A stretch of 64,000 bases of DNA from Clostridia bacterium (GCA_017452945.1 JAFTLD010000022.1:1-64000), one strand, 5' to 3'; positions 52,826-60,956 are shown, counted from the stretch's first letter. Made by a program: numbers and translations. The notes: a model not told the origin generated them from the sequence alone.

Positions 52826-54796
52826 TTACTTGTCGTTCTCTCCAACAGGAACATTGGCATCAAGTGTACCATCTACATATACCTTCACATCGTCAAGCTC
52901 ATCAGCGTACTTAACCTGATAGAGTCCATGGAAAGCGTTGCTGTAAGTATTGGTACCCTCGAAAGAAACGGTTGCATCGGGGCTGCCGTTCTCAGGGTCG
53001 ATACTAACAGCTGCCACAGGGATACCATCCCAAGTGGTCTTAGTGGTGGTAGCAATGAAGGTACAATCCTTAACCTTAATGTTCGTTTCAACAGTGTTGT
53101 GAACGAGAATTGCCTTAGCAGATCCGTCAACCGCCTCAAAAGTACAATTGTTAAACTCAACGTTTTCAGCGCCCCAAGTCCAAACGTAGCCGTTGTTGAG
53201 GTTGAACGTGCAGTTGTTGAATACACTATCACCGTACAGGCAATAGTTAGAGCCAACAATAGTGCAGTTATTGTAAGTTGCGCTCATACGAGCATAGCCG
53301 GGATGATCGTTACCCAGAATGTTCAGAGTCAGATTTGTAAAGGTTACGGTTGAACCGTCAAGGCTGTAGTCGATGTCGCCTTCAGCAGCGCCATCATCTT
53401 CTACATTAATGACAACATCACCATTACCGATCAGTTCCAGAGTCTTGCCCTTAGCGGAATCGGGAATTGCGTAAGTGCCGGAAGCAAGGGAAATCGAGGT
53501 GATGCCGTCTTCAATAGCAGCATTAAGTTCTTCCTGGTTGTTTACCTTATATGCGGGAACAGTATAGGTGAAGGTGCCAACAGTGATGTAGGCATCAGGA
53601 CCAACCTCTTCGTTTGCAGTACCGCCTTCAGCATCCCAAGCCTTTGTGGTTTCGTAAATGCGGAGTTCAACGGTTACAGTTGTGCCTGCAAGTGCTTCCT
53701 TGTCGATTGCGAGCAAGCCACACTGGAAGCCCTTACCGTCATTGCCGAAATTGCAGATCTCTTCCCAGTTTACATAGTAGCCACCGGCCATGTTGGAAAC
53801 GAGACGGATCTCGGTGCCGGCTGCGATATCCTGATCAGCAATCAGACCTACCCAGTTATCATTGTTATAATCCTTGCAGAAAGCAGAATAGTAGCCTGCG
53901 AGCATCATGGAATCAGTGGGAACATCCTTGTCAGCAGATACTACGAAATCTGCATGCCAGTATCTGTACTGAGACTGCTGAGCTTGTTCATAAGTCATAG
54001 TGGGTTCAAACTGGTATGCAACATCCAGCTTAGCTCCTCCGTCTACCGGAGTACCGTTGGGGAAAGTAGTTGTGTAAGAAATCTGAGTATTTTCCAGAGG
54101 TCTCACCAGAGCTGAAGGAATACCGGGATCGGGAACCTTTTCATCATAGTCCGTACCGAAAGCATCCTCTTCCTTGGATGCCTGGGTTGCGATCAACTGT
54201 ACTGCGAAGCCGTCAACACCGATGGACAGATTCTGGTACTCGTTGCCTGCAGATTCCTGCATCTTGAGTGCGAGAGTCAGAGTTCTGACGCCTTCAGGAG
54301 CAAGCATGCCCTTAACAGTGTTGGAAATGTTCAGTTCAGTACCCATGATATCAGCCAGAGTACCGAGCTTTGTGCCGGTTTCAACCGCATCTCTGGTAAG
54401 CTGAGTAGCAGTTTCGAAGTAGTAAACGTCGATTACGTCAGCAAGCATGCTAACCTCGGAATCTGCGGTAACGCGCAGATAGTAGTTCAAAGCGAGAGAA
54501 CCAACGTTGGAAATCTTGATGTGCTTTGCATCTACGTAACCGGGCTCCCAGTTATCATAATTAAAGATCTTGCCTTTTGCGGCATCATTCCATGTAGTAG
54601 TATCAGCATCGGGAGCATCTGTACCGTCAGCATACTCCATGATAACATCCAGAGTACCGGTCTGGATGATGTTACCTTCACTACTTACCTCATCGGTAAA
54701 CCACGCGTAGGTCGTACCAAGCAGCATAGCGAAGCAGAGGAACAACGCCAGTACGCTCGAAACGAGTGCGCGCTTTGTGTTTTTCATGTTAGTCAT
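52826..54796 (-). CDS. SipW/TasA-type secreted protein, 656 residues
   Basis: A SipW-type signal (TTYAWFTD, about 28-35) leads into a TasA-like N-terminal domain with ESAGNEYQNL, a central beta-sandwich (about 230-400) and a right-handed beta-helix (about 415-625; FTNLTLNILGN, NNCTIVGSNYCLYG, FNNCTFNLNNG, EFNNCTFEAVDG), ending VPVGENDK. The repeating N-N-C-T-F units point to a pectate-lyase-like or adhesin helix. It lies between a signal peptidase gene and the 1109-residue adhesin, in the same operon. Confidence 0.83.
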   Translation of the reverse strand: MTNMKNTKRALVSSVLALFLCFAMLLGTTYAWFTDEVSSEGNIIQTGTLDVIMEYADGTDAPDADTTTWNDAAKGKIFNYDNWEPGYVDAKHIKISNVGSLALNYYLRVTADSEVSMLADVIDVYYFETATQLTRDAVETGTKLGTLADIMGTELNISNTVKGMLAPEGVRTLTLALKMQESAGNEYQNLSIGVDGFAVQLIATQASKEEDAFGTDYDEKVPDPGIPSALVRPLENTQISYTTTFPNGTPVDGGAKLDVAYQFEPTMTYEQAQQSQYRYWHADFVVSADKDVPTDSMMLAGYYSAFCKDYNNDNWVGLIADQDIAAGTEIRLVSNMAGGYYVNWEEICNFGNDGKGFQCGLLAIDKEALAGTTVTVELRIYETTKAWDAEGGTANEEVGPDAYITVGTFTYTVPAYKVNNQEELNAAIEDGITSISLASGTYAIPDSAKGKTLELIGNGDVVINVEDDGAAEGDIDYSLDGSTVTFTNLTLNILGNDHPGYARMSATYNNCTIVGSNYCLYGDSVFNNCTFNLNNGYVWTWGAENVEFNNCTFEAVDGSAKAILVHNTVETNIKVKDCTFIATTTKTTWDGIPVAAVSIDPENGSPDATVSFEGTNTYSNAFHGLYQVKYADELDDVKVYVDGTLDANVPVGENDK

Positions 54797-54855
54797 TTTG
54801 ATCTAACCTCCTCATGATATTTTTGGTTGACTAACTATGCAAAGCGAAAATTCGC

Positions 54856-55803
54856 TTATACACTTTGATTTTCGTCGGTGACTTCTTGTGAAATCTCCTC
54901 GGACGCAGGTTTTTCGTCGGTGACTTCTTGCGAAATCTCCTCGGACGCAGGTTTTTCGTCGGCGACTTCTTGTGAAATCTCCTCGGACGCAGGTTTTTCG
55001 TCGGTGACTTCTTGTGAAATCTCCTCGGACGCAGGTTTTTCGTCGGTGACTTCTTGTGAAATCTCCTCGGACGCAGGAATTGTTGCAGGTGTTCCCTCTC
55101 CGCTCTTTTCAAGCTGTGCCTTCAGGGCAAGCAGCTCTTGCATCATGCGCTGGGTTTCAGCGCGCTCTGCATCGATCTTATCCTTCTCGGCCTGCATGAC
55201 CTCCATCTGCTCGCGCTTGTATCTGCGGAACAGGCGGATGACGTTGATGCCGTTATAAAGAATGAGAAGCAGGAAAGGAACCAGAATGCAAATGATATAC
55301 CCGGGAACAGACTTGACAAATGCGAAGAACTTGCCGACTGCGGGCAATTTGCCTGCGTAGCTGCCCAGAACGTATTCGGGCTCTACAAGCGCTTCGTCAT
55401 CCACTCCCGTATTTGTACCGTAGGTCACGTAACCGATCACTTGTCCTTGTTCGGTTCTTCTGACCTCGCGGATCATATGCGTGACGGTTTCCCCGTAGCT
55501 TACGCTGTTGGTCGACATGAACGCGATCACATCGCCCTCCTGCAAGCCTCTGGGATCCTTCACATTTTTGATGATCACGATATCTCCGGCATTGAAATGC
55601 ACGTCCATATGTGCATTGTTCTCGGACAGGCTCATGGAGTCGGTCTGTACGATATAGAACTTGACACCGAAAATGCTGCGATCATTTTTATCAACGGTGG
55701 TAACGGTGACTATAGTGAATATCATCATAAAGACGGCAAAAGCAACCAGAAGCCAAGTGACGATCTTCAATATGAAATTCCAAATTTTTTTGATTGTGTT
55801 CAT
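54856..55803 (-). CDS. SipW-type signal peptidase I with coiled-coil and repeat tail
   Basis: The 315-residue protein has an N-terminal helix (about 8-34), catalytic Ser56 in QTDSMSLS, His109 in ETVTHMI (the Ser/His pair of SipW/archaeal-ER type enzymes), and a second helix (about 171-196). A long tail follows: a coiled coil (about 205-245) and five 14-residue repeats ASEEISQEV(T/A)DEKP (about 247-312). SipW releases TasA-like proteins from their special signals, and this gene lies among such substrates. A tail of about 115 residues is far longer than in ordinary SipW and should be cytoplasmic. Confidence 0.88.
   Translation of the reverse strand: MNTIKKIWNFILKIVTWLLVAFAVFMMIFTIVTVTTVDKNDRSIFGVKFYIVQTDSMSLSENNAHMDVHFNAGDIVIIKNVKDPRGLQEGDVIAFMSTNSVSYGETVTHMIREVRRTEQGQVIGYVTYGTNTGVDDEALVEPEYVLGSYAGKLPAVGKFFAFVKSVPGYIICILVPFLLLILYNGINVIRLFRRYKREQMEVMQAEKDKIDAERAETQRMMQELLALKAQLEKSGEGTPATIPASEEISQEVTDEKPASEEISQEVTDEKPASEEISQEVADEKPASEEISQEVTDEKPASEEISQEVTDENQSV
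54871..55080 (-). repeat. Five tandem 42-bp coding repeats (VNTR) in the signal peptidase gene
   Basis: Units start at 54871, 54913, 54955, 54997 and 55039 and are nearly identical (single-base changes, e.g. at GTGACTTCTTGTG versus GCGACTTCTTGTG). Each adds 14 residues, so copy number can change without frameshift. Confidence 0.92.
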
Positions 55804-55809
55804 TTCAGA

Positions 55810-56403
55810 TTACCCCTCAATTCCTACGTTGCCTTGTACCACATATACGGTTACACCAATTCCCGTATAGGTTTTGCCTTGAAATTCGTTGCCTACGGAT
55901 TCCTTCATCTTGATAAACAAGTAGTAGGTATCACTTATGTTGTTGGTCTCCCCCGCCTCCAGGCGGCCGACGAACGAGGTCAGTCGCTCTGCTTGCTCGG
56001 GATCTGTCGGATCCTTGGATATCCAGACCTCAAAGGCCTCATGGAACGCTTCCATGTCAATATTCTCGTCTTCACTGACGGACAGACGGAAGTTGACGGG
56101 AATGTTTCCAACATTCTTGACCTTAAAGCCCTGCGTATAGAAGGTCGCACCCGGTTCAAATAAAATGTCCTTTTGTTCGGACGAGGTCATAAATTCCAAC
56201 GTCTCTCCCACAAGCGACTCCTCGGAGGATGCGTCAACGATATCCACCTTGACTTCGCCCGCCGTTGTGATGATACCGATCGTACCGTCATTGGCATCGC
56301 TTGTGAAAAGTGCGAGTGTTGCACCCGTTAGGCTCACCAGGCAAAGCATAATGACTAATACCGCTATAATCAATGCCTGTTTATTCGTTTTATAACGGGA
56401 CAT
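55810..56403 (-). CDS. TasA-like SipW-dependent secreted subunit
   Basis: The 197-residue protein has the signal ALIIAVLVIMLCLVSLTGAT with the LALFTS motif, then a single TasA-like beta domain: LFEPGATFYTQGFKVKNVGNIPVNFRLSV and ESVGNEFQGK are the family features. The start is the second of two adjacent ATGs, 5 bases after GGAGG. It is immediately followed (6 bp) by the signal peptidase gene at 55803, as in the tasA-sipW neighbourhood. Probably a fibre subunit. Confidence 0.83.
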   Translation of the reverse strand: MSRYKTNKQALIIAVLVIMLCLVSLTGATLALFTSDANDGTIGIITTAGEVKVDIVDASSEESLVGETLEFMTSSEQKDILFEPGATFYTQGFKVKNVGNIPVNFRLSVSEDENIDMEAFHEAFEVWISKDPTDPEQAERLTSFVGRLEAGETNNISDTYYLFIKMKESVGNEFQGKTYTGIGVTVYVVQGNVGIEG

Positions 56404-56484
56404 CATTACCTCCTTGCCGTTATTTTTTCTAAGTAACTTTTACAGTTTTACAAATCAGATCTGTCAGATTCGCGTATCGGTAAA

Positions 56485-57192
56485 TCAGTCGCCGTCGCCA
56501 ACCCAAACGCCGCCTTCGATAATGCTGTCGTCATCCGTATCCACGGTTCCGTCAACCACACCGTTAGCCTGAACAGCCTCAATGATGATTACGAAGTTAG
56601 CTTCAAGATTCTGATACTCGTTGCCTGCTGCTACGGGCAGCTCCAAGGTAACGATCACTTCTTCCATATCCTGGCCGGGCTGCAAAGTTTCCCAGTCAGA
56701 AGTGAAGGACTGGCCCTTGATGATGATGGGATAGCTGCTGACGGTGAAGAACATGGAGTTCTTGCCTCTGGTCAGAAGCTGCGCGGTTGCTTCATCAGTG
56801 CACTTGACCACGTAGCGATACTGGATAGCTACGTCGCTGTTGTTGGTAGCAGAGATCGGGATTTCGATCTTGTCACCGGGGGTGATTCTTTCGATGCTCA
56901 GCTCCATCTTGTCGACGTCATAAGATGCAGTGCCGCCGTTGGAGAAGCTTAAGCCGTCCTGCTGCTCGTGAACGTACTTGTTGCCGTTCTCGTCCTTCAG
57001 GTTACCGTTCACATCAGCCTTCGCGGAGTAGAGAGTCAGTTCGCCAACGTTTGCTACCAGGTCAACGTTTGCCGAGGAAACAACGATGGAAACCTCTTCT
57101 CTGTCCGTGAACAGTGCGAAAGTGGATCCTGCGATCAGACAAAGGCACACTGCGATCGTCACGATAGAGGATAACAAAACTTTCTTTTTCAT
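56485..57192 (-). CDS. TasA-like SipW-dependent secreted subunit
   Basis: The 235-residue protein has the signal ending STFALFTD (about 23-30) and a beta domain with ITPGDKIEIPISATNNSDVAIQYRY (cut here into its two strands) and PVAAGNEYQNLEANF near the C-terminus. This one-domain architecture matches TasA/CalY major subunits. It has a strong AAAAGGAG ribosome site and the longest upstream gap among the small subunits (105 bp, with an inverted repeat GAAGCTTG/CAAGCTTC at 57225-57261), compatible with high expression. Confidence 0.85.
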   Translation of the reverse strand: MKKKVLLSSIVTIAVCLCLIAGSTFALFTDREEVSIVVSSANVDLVANVGELTLYSAKADVNGNLKDENGNKYVHEQQDGLSFSNGGTASYDVDKMELSIERITPGDKIEIPISATNNSDVAIQYRYVVKCTDEATAQLLTRGKNSMFFTVSSYPIIIKGQSFTSDWETLQPGQDMEEVIVTLELPVAAGNEYQNLEANFVIIIEAVQANGVVDGTVDTDDDSIIEGGVWVGDGD

Positions 57193-57297
57193 TTTGTGTT
57201 TTCTCCTTTTTATATAATTTTTTTGAAGCTTGGTGGTGTTCCGAATGCTGACTCAAGCTTCTTAAGTCATGCACCCGGCTTTCATTTGGTGTCGTAT

Positions 57298-57945
57298 TTA
57301 CGGTGCTGCGGGATTTTGTGTTACCTGCACCGCATATACGACCAAGTCGAATTCCAGATCCTGATTTTTGGCTGCGTTGTTCTCAGCCAGATCCAAAAAC
57401 TCGACCTTTATTGTGAACTCTCCGGACGCGCCCTTGGCCAAAACACCAATGGGCTGTGCGGAGCTTCCAACAACTAAACCCTCACTTAAAAATGCGTCAT
57501 TTTCGGTATCCGTGGTCACGGTCACCTTGAGCTGCTCTGCCAACGCATTTTTTTGTTCATCCTCGGCATCCGCGCACACGATTCCCACCCAATAAGCAAA
57601 TGCCACGTCGCTGTTATTGCTGACCTGCATTGCCGCGGTGTATTCGCATCCGGGAACAATCCGAGTGTTCCCATCAATATCAAACACGTTTCTTGTTGTA
57701 GAATTGGAGAAATCCACGATCTCATCATTTTCCGCATCCGTCAAAAAGCCGGTCGTGTTATCCAATGATTTCGTTACGAGATTGGTTCGCACCAACGTAA
57801 TATCCAGATCGCCTGCCTGCAAAATGTGTGTTACCTGCGCAGTATCCGAAAATAACGCATAGGTCATTCCAACGATGGCGGATATACACAGCAAAATCAC
57901 AGAGCCGGAAATAAGCAAGGACCTTTTTCTGTTCGTATTTCTCAT
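57298..57945 (-). CDS. TasA-like SipW-dependent secreted subunit
   Basis: The 215-residue protein has the signal ending MTYALFSD (about 27-34), then a beta domain with RIVPGCEYTAAMQVSNNSDVAFAYWVG (shared with the neighbouring subunit) and a degenerate C-terminal family motif (LAENNAAKNQDL). AAAGGAGGAG lies upstream. It is likely a minor or tip subunit of the same fibre. Confidence 0.83.
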   Translation of the reverse strand: MRNTNRKRSLLISGSVILLCISAIVGMTYALFSDTAQVTHILQAGDLDITLVRTNLVTKSLDNTTGFLTDAENDEIVDFSNSTTRNVFDIDGNTRIVPGCEYTAAMQVSNNSDVAFAYWVGIVCADAEDEQKNALAEQLKVTVTTDTENDAFLSEGLVVGSSAQPIGVLAKGASGEFTIKVEFLDLAENNAAKNQDLEFDLVVYAVQVTQNPAAP

Positions 57946-58000
57946 AGTTGCTCCTCCTTTCGTACAGATTTTTTGTATTGAAATGCTATTGGCAAAACAA

Positions 58001-58621
58001 TCACTTTACAACACGCACAAGTTTCTTGAGCGGTCTGTCCGTGGGAAGAGATTCTATGCGGTAATTTCCGTTGATAACGGTTGCCGTACGGAGAATTTCA
58101 CCGTGACGGTGCTTATCAAAGGTAGGTACCAGTACGATGTCGCCTCGATGGACGATCTGGCCGTTCGGATCATACTTATATATCTTGTTTTTCGCCATGC
58201 TCTCGGGCCATGCGACGTCGATGACCTCAATGCCCTCCTCAACCGATTCGGGCTCGGGCAGATCCTCGGGAATGATAACCGGCTCGCATTCCACCACCTC
58301 AAGCTCGGGTTCGGGCTCGGGTTCCGGTTCGGGCTCCGGCTCAGGTTCCGGTTCGGGCTCAGGTTCGGGCTCAGGTTCGGGCTCGGGTTCAGGTTCAGGC
58401 TCCGGTTCGGGCTCCGGCTCAGGTTCCGGTTCGGGCTCAGGTTCGGGCTCAGGTTCGGGCTCGGGTTCAGGTTCAGGCTCCGGTTCGGGCTCCGGCTCGG
58501 GCTTGGGCTTTCTCTTAACAATCTCAATGATCAAATCAATGATAACGTATCCCAACGTTACCACGGAGAAGATCGTTGAAATGATCATGAATATGATTAA
58601 AATTATGTCCATGAAATCCAT
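58001..58621 (-). CDS. Membrane protein with long Pro-Glu tract
   Basis: The 206-residue protein has an acidic start and one membrane helix (about 5-33), then VKRKPKP and about 33 Pro-Glu dipeptides (about 39-106), and a C-terminal domain of 100 residues with a beta-barrel-like stretch HRGDIVLVPTFDKHRHGEI. The PE tract would form a stiff rod. By the positive-inside rule the basic KRK after the helix favours a cytoplasmic rod, though a cell-wall-spanning stalk is the other reading. It is packed between a signal peptidase gene (2 bp) and a subunit gene. I know no named family. Confidence 0.72.
   Translation of the reverse strand: MDFMDIILIIFMIISTIFSVVTLGYVIIDLIIEIVKRKPKPEPEPEPEPEPEPEPEPEPEPEPEPEPEPEPEPEPEPEPEPEPEPEPEPEPEPEPEPEPEPEPEPELEVVECEPVIIPEDLPEPESVEEGIEVIDVAWPESMAKNKIYKYDPNGQIVHRGDIVLVPTFDKHRHGEILRTATVINGNYRIESLPTDRPLKKLVRVVK
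58326..58499 (-). repeat. Hierarchical repeat: 6-bp PE codons in duplicated 78-bp units
   Basis: The tract is built of GG(C/T)TC(N) hexamers. Thirteen hexamers at 58326-58403 recur in the same order of variants at 58404-58481, and the next two (58482-58493) begin a third copy. So the rod grew by duplication of a 78-bp block, adding 13 PE pairs. Confidence 0.88.
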
Positions 58622-58623
58622 TC

Positions 58624-59418
58624 TTACGTCTCCTTACTGTGTATATCATTCTCGTCGGTCTTTTCTTCCTTGGGGACGGATTGTGCGTTCTTTAAGCTCT
58701 CCAGCTCGGCCAGTTTGCGGCGAAGCTCTTCAAGCTCGTTATCCTTTTCCTCTTTTTCCGCCTGCTCGCGCTGTTTTTTCTCGGAGGAGAACATCTTGAA
58801 AATCTTGACAACCTCAAGCAGAATGATGATTGCGCAAGGCAGAATAATGACAAGTACAATAAAGATGGGTTGCATCAACAGGCTCATGATCACACCGAAG
58901 ATGTACGACTGCCCCGTCACCTGACCAATGACGTAATTGGTGCTGTTGGGGATCGAGGTGTCAATGACCTGATACAGCTGGCCGGACTCCGAGTTGGTAT
59001 TATCACCTGCCAACTCAATGATAAAGCCTCCCGTTTCCTTTTCCGTGATCGAAACGATACGGTGCGTGATGGTGACCTGCGTGGTATATACGTAGCGGAA
59101 AGTCAATACGTCACCGACCTTCAGGCTTCTGTACCATTCATCAGCTTCAGCCGCATCCTCCGGCATGACTTTCACAAACACCATGGAGCGAATCGGGATG
59201 TCCTTGATCTTATACTGTGATACGTCGGTAAACTCGCATTCCTCCATAGAGTCGGAAACAACCACGCGCATTTGATATCCGAAAACCTCTGCCGCACCGT
59301 CGATATCCTTCTTGGACATCACGGTCAGAAATACCGCGGCAATACAGATGATGAGAAACGCGTATAAAAGCACGTTCTGTACGACGTCGCTCATTTTTTT
59401 CATCTTACTCTTATCCAT
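58624..59418 (-). CDS. SipW-type signal peptidase I with charged coiled-coil tail
   Basis: The 264-residue protein has an N-terminal helix (about 12-34), catalytic Ser57 in VVSDSMEE and His119 in TITHRIV (Ser/His type), ELAGDNTN as the conserved Asp region, and a second helix (about 182-206). The tail of about 55 residues is a Lys/Glu coiled coil (EKKQREQAEKEEKDNELEEL). It differs clearly from the second signal peptidase of the cluster, so the two may have different substrates. It lies 8 bp after the anchored TasA-like gene and 2 bp before the PE protein gene. Confidence 0.88.
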   Translation of the reverse strand: MDKSKMKKMSDVVQNVLLYAFLIICIAAVFLTVMSKKDIDGAAEVFGYQMRVVVSDSMEECEFTDVSQYKIKDIPIRSMVFVKVMPEDAAEADEWYRSLKVGDVLTFRYVYTTQVTITHRIVSITEKETGGFIIELAGDNTNSESGQLYQVIDTSIPNSTNYVIGQVTGQSYIFGVIMSLLMQPIFIVLVIILPCAIIILLEVVKIFKMFSSEKKQREQAEKEEKDNELEELRRKLAELESLKNAQSVPKEEKTDENDIHSKET

Positions 59419-59426
59419 AAATTACC

Positions 59427-59924
59427 TCACTCATTGCTTGCCTTTACGTGCAGTTCGAAAACTGCTCCTGCATTTTTGGCTTCGTTGCCAACCTCTATGG
59501 GAAGATAATATATAATGGTCAATTCCGTATTCTGTTTCCTGTCAAAATCAACGGGCAACGCCAGATGCTCCTGCTCAAAAGCAGCGGCAAGCAGCTCGTC
59601 ATACAGCACCTTGTCCCCGGACTGAATTTTGACACGTGCAAAATTTTTCAGCGTTCCCTCTTCCAGCTCCACAAAGTCAAAGAGCAGCTCGTATCTGTCG
59701 GCATGCTCACCCTTGAGCGTGATGGTATACTCACACGACTCTCCCGGGATCAGGCAAAGGTTTTCAAACTCAATGACCTGCGTGGATTCACTCGCCAGGT
59801 CGACCACGATCTCGTCGTCTTCACCGACTCCCGTAGCGCCCGTCAATATCATCAAAGCCACACCGATCAGCGTTAAAACACTACCACCGATCAACAGAAC
59901 CCACATTATAATTTTTCTGGCCAT
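59427..59924 (-). CDS. Small TasA-like protein with N-terminal hydrophobic anchor
   Basis: The 165-residue protein has an N-terminal helix (about 4-29) and a beta domain with LIPGESCEYTITLKGEHADRYELLF and PIEVGNEAKNAG, a reduced form of the GNEYQ motif shared by the cluster. It lacks the aromatic/AxFTD motif typical of SipW signals, so it may stay membrane-anchored as a fibre base. It is the first structural gene after the TetR gene (33 bp). Confidence 0.75.
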   Translation of the reverse strand: MARKIIMWVLLIGGSVLTLIGVALMILTGATGVGEDDEIVVDLASESTQVIEFENLCLIPGESCEYTITLKGEHADRYELLFDFVELEEGTLKNFARVKIQSGDKVLYDELLAAAFEQEHLALPVDFDRKQNTELTIIYYLPIEVGNEAKNAGAVFELHVKASNE

Positions 59925-59957
59925 CGTTACCCTCCTTTACCAAAATCCGTTGTAATC

Positions 59958-60569
59958 TCACTGTTTGACAGAATCCTTGAAATAAGGCCGCATCATGCTG
60001 TACAGAACAATGAATACGTGCTGTCTGTTATCCTCGCGATCCTCCAGCCTTCCGTTATGTACCTGAAGGCCGAAATCCAACAGCGCAATAAACACGCTGC
60101 GCATGATTGCCCGATCATCCGCTTCTGCTTTGAAAAGCGGTGAAAACTCAGCTATCAGCTTATTAAAGTGCATTTGCTGCGTATCAAAGGTTTGTCCTTT
60201 GAAGTATATGGAATAGTAATATCTGACGTAGCAGCGGCAATGCTCCTCGTTTTGCATAATAAAGTGCCACACGTCCAAAAAGATCCGGAAGAGCTTTTGC
60301 TCGGTATCGGGCTCCATTCCGCCCGCTGCCTCGATCGCCTCCTTGAATACCAGGTACATTTCCTTATCAAGATATGCAAACATGGATTCATACAATGCTT
60401 CCTTGCTGCCGTAAAGTCGGTAAATATATACCTCATTCATACGCAGCCCCTCGATCGATCCGCTGCAATGCGTCAATTCCTTGGTCGTGGCCTTTTCAAA
60501 GCCACCTTGCGCGATCAAATGTATGGCGTTTTTGATCAGTAGCTCCTTGATTTCTGCTTCGTGCTTCAA
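59958..60569 (-). CDS. TetR/AcrR-family regulator heading the SipW/TasA-type operon
   Basis: The 203-residue protein has an N-terminal HTH domain (about 5-60; GFEKATTKELTHCSGS and NEVYIYRLYGSKEALYESMF) and a helical ligand domain. The start is TTG at 60569 with AAAGGAG 7 bases upstream, suggesting weak translation. Between it and the invertible segment lies a palindrome (60629-60644) that fits a TetR operator. It probably modulates the cluster once the switch is ON. Confidence 0.85.
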   Translation of the reverse strand: MKHEAEIKELLIKNAIHLIAQGGFEKATTKELTHCSGSIEGLRMNEVYIYRLYGSKEALYESMFAYLDKEMYLVFKEAIEAAGGMEPDTEQKLFRIFLDVWHFIMQNEEHCRCYVRYYYSIYFKGQTFDTQQMHFNKLIAEFSPLFKAEADDRAIMRSVFIALLDFGLQVHNGRLEDREDNRQHVFIVLYSMMRPYFKDSVKQ

Positions 60570-60628
60570 CTCAGCACTCCTTTCTCAAATTCCCCATCCA
60601 AATGTTATACGTAAAACTGATCTGTAAA

Positions 60629-60644
60629 TGTAGCGAGCGCTACA
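60629..60644. promoter_or_regulatory. Putative TetR operator in the operon leader
   Basis: TGTAGCG-AG-CGCTACA is a perfect 7+7 palindrome 60 bp before the TetR start and 55 bp downstream of the left inverted repeat, on the path of any transcript leaving the switch. Confidence 0.65.
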
Positions 60645-60767
60645 CATCCTGCAAAATAAATACCCCTCTGTCGGGAGCCGAAAAAATAGTACAAAATACA
60701 CATAATAAGAGTTATGTGATCAAAATCAAAAAAGACTCTTCGAACAGGCTGTGCAAATCATAAAAAA

Positions 60768-60836
60768 GAGCGCAACGATAAGCCTTTCGTCACTTTTTTG
60801 AAAAAAAGTATCATCGAAAGGTCTTTTCGTACGCTC
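60768..60836 (-). terminator. Terminator inside the invertible segment, facing the operon in this orientation
   Basis: A long imperfect stem: GAGCG (60768-60772), ACGA, AAG and CCTTTCG (60783-60789) pair with CGAAAGG (60815-60821), CTT, TCGT and CGCTC (60832-60836). On the minus strand it is followed by six Ts (60767-60762). In the present orientation it would stop leftward readthrough into the operon; after inversion it would face the recombinase side. Confidence 0.75.
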
Positions 60837-60874
60837 AAATTTGTCCACAAATCCTTAAAAAGCAGTTAAAAGTA

Positions 60875-60903
60875 TTGACATTTCAAAATGCATGTGATAA
60901 AAT
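60875..60903 (+). promoter_or_regulatory. Promoter inside the invertible segment, pointing away from the operon
   Basis: TTGACA (60875-60880), exact 17-bp spacer, TAAAAT (60898-60903). It reads rightward into the right repeat and a terminator. After inversion it would start transcription about 20 bp inside the left repeat and read leftward toward the TetR gene. Confidence 0.85.
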
Positions 60904-60956
60904 GTAGAATGGATAATGGGTATTTGTCCCACATAACTCTTATTATGTGATACGAG

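Larger units (their letters stand above)
60699..60949. promoter_or_regulatory. Invertible DNA segment flanked by 20-bp perfect inverted repeats
   Basis: CACATAA-TAAGAG-TTATGTG at 60699-60718 recurs exactly as its reverse complement at 60930-60949. Each site is itself two 7-bp mirrored arms around the asymmetric 6-bp core TAAGAG, the design of tyrosine-recombinase crossover sites. With the cores in opposite orientation, recombination would invert the 211 bp between. A tyrosine recombinase gene ends 37 bp to the right. Inverting the segment would turn the enclosed promoter toward the operon. Inversion itself is inferred. Confidence 0.88.

Noticed and set aside
54871..55080. Arg/Lys-rich repeat protein on the minus strand in another frame
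   Set aside because: Same DNA as the signal peptidase repeats; the signal peptidase frame has a catalytic domain and ribosome site, this one does not.
58137..58799. Gly-Ser repeat protein on the + strand
   Set aside because: Antisense reading of the PE tract; no start signals.
60699..60949. The inverted repeats as simple repressor operators or ends of an insertion sequence
   Set aside because: An IS is excluded by the lack of an internal gene. Operators 231 bp apart are possible, but exact 20-bp identity with an asymmetric core, the enclosed promoter and the adjacent recombinase fit inversion better.
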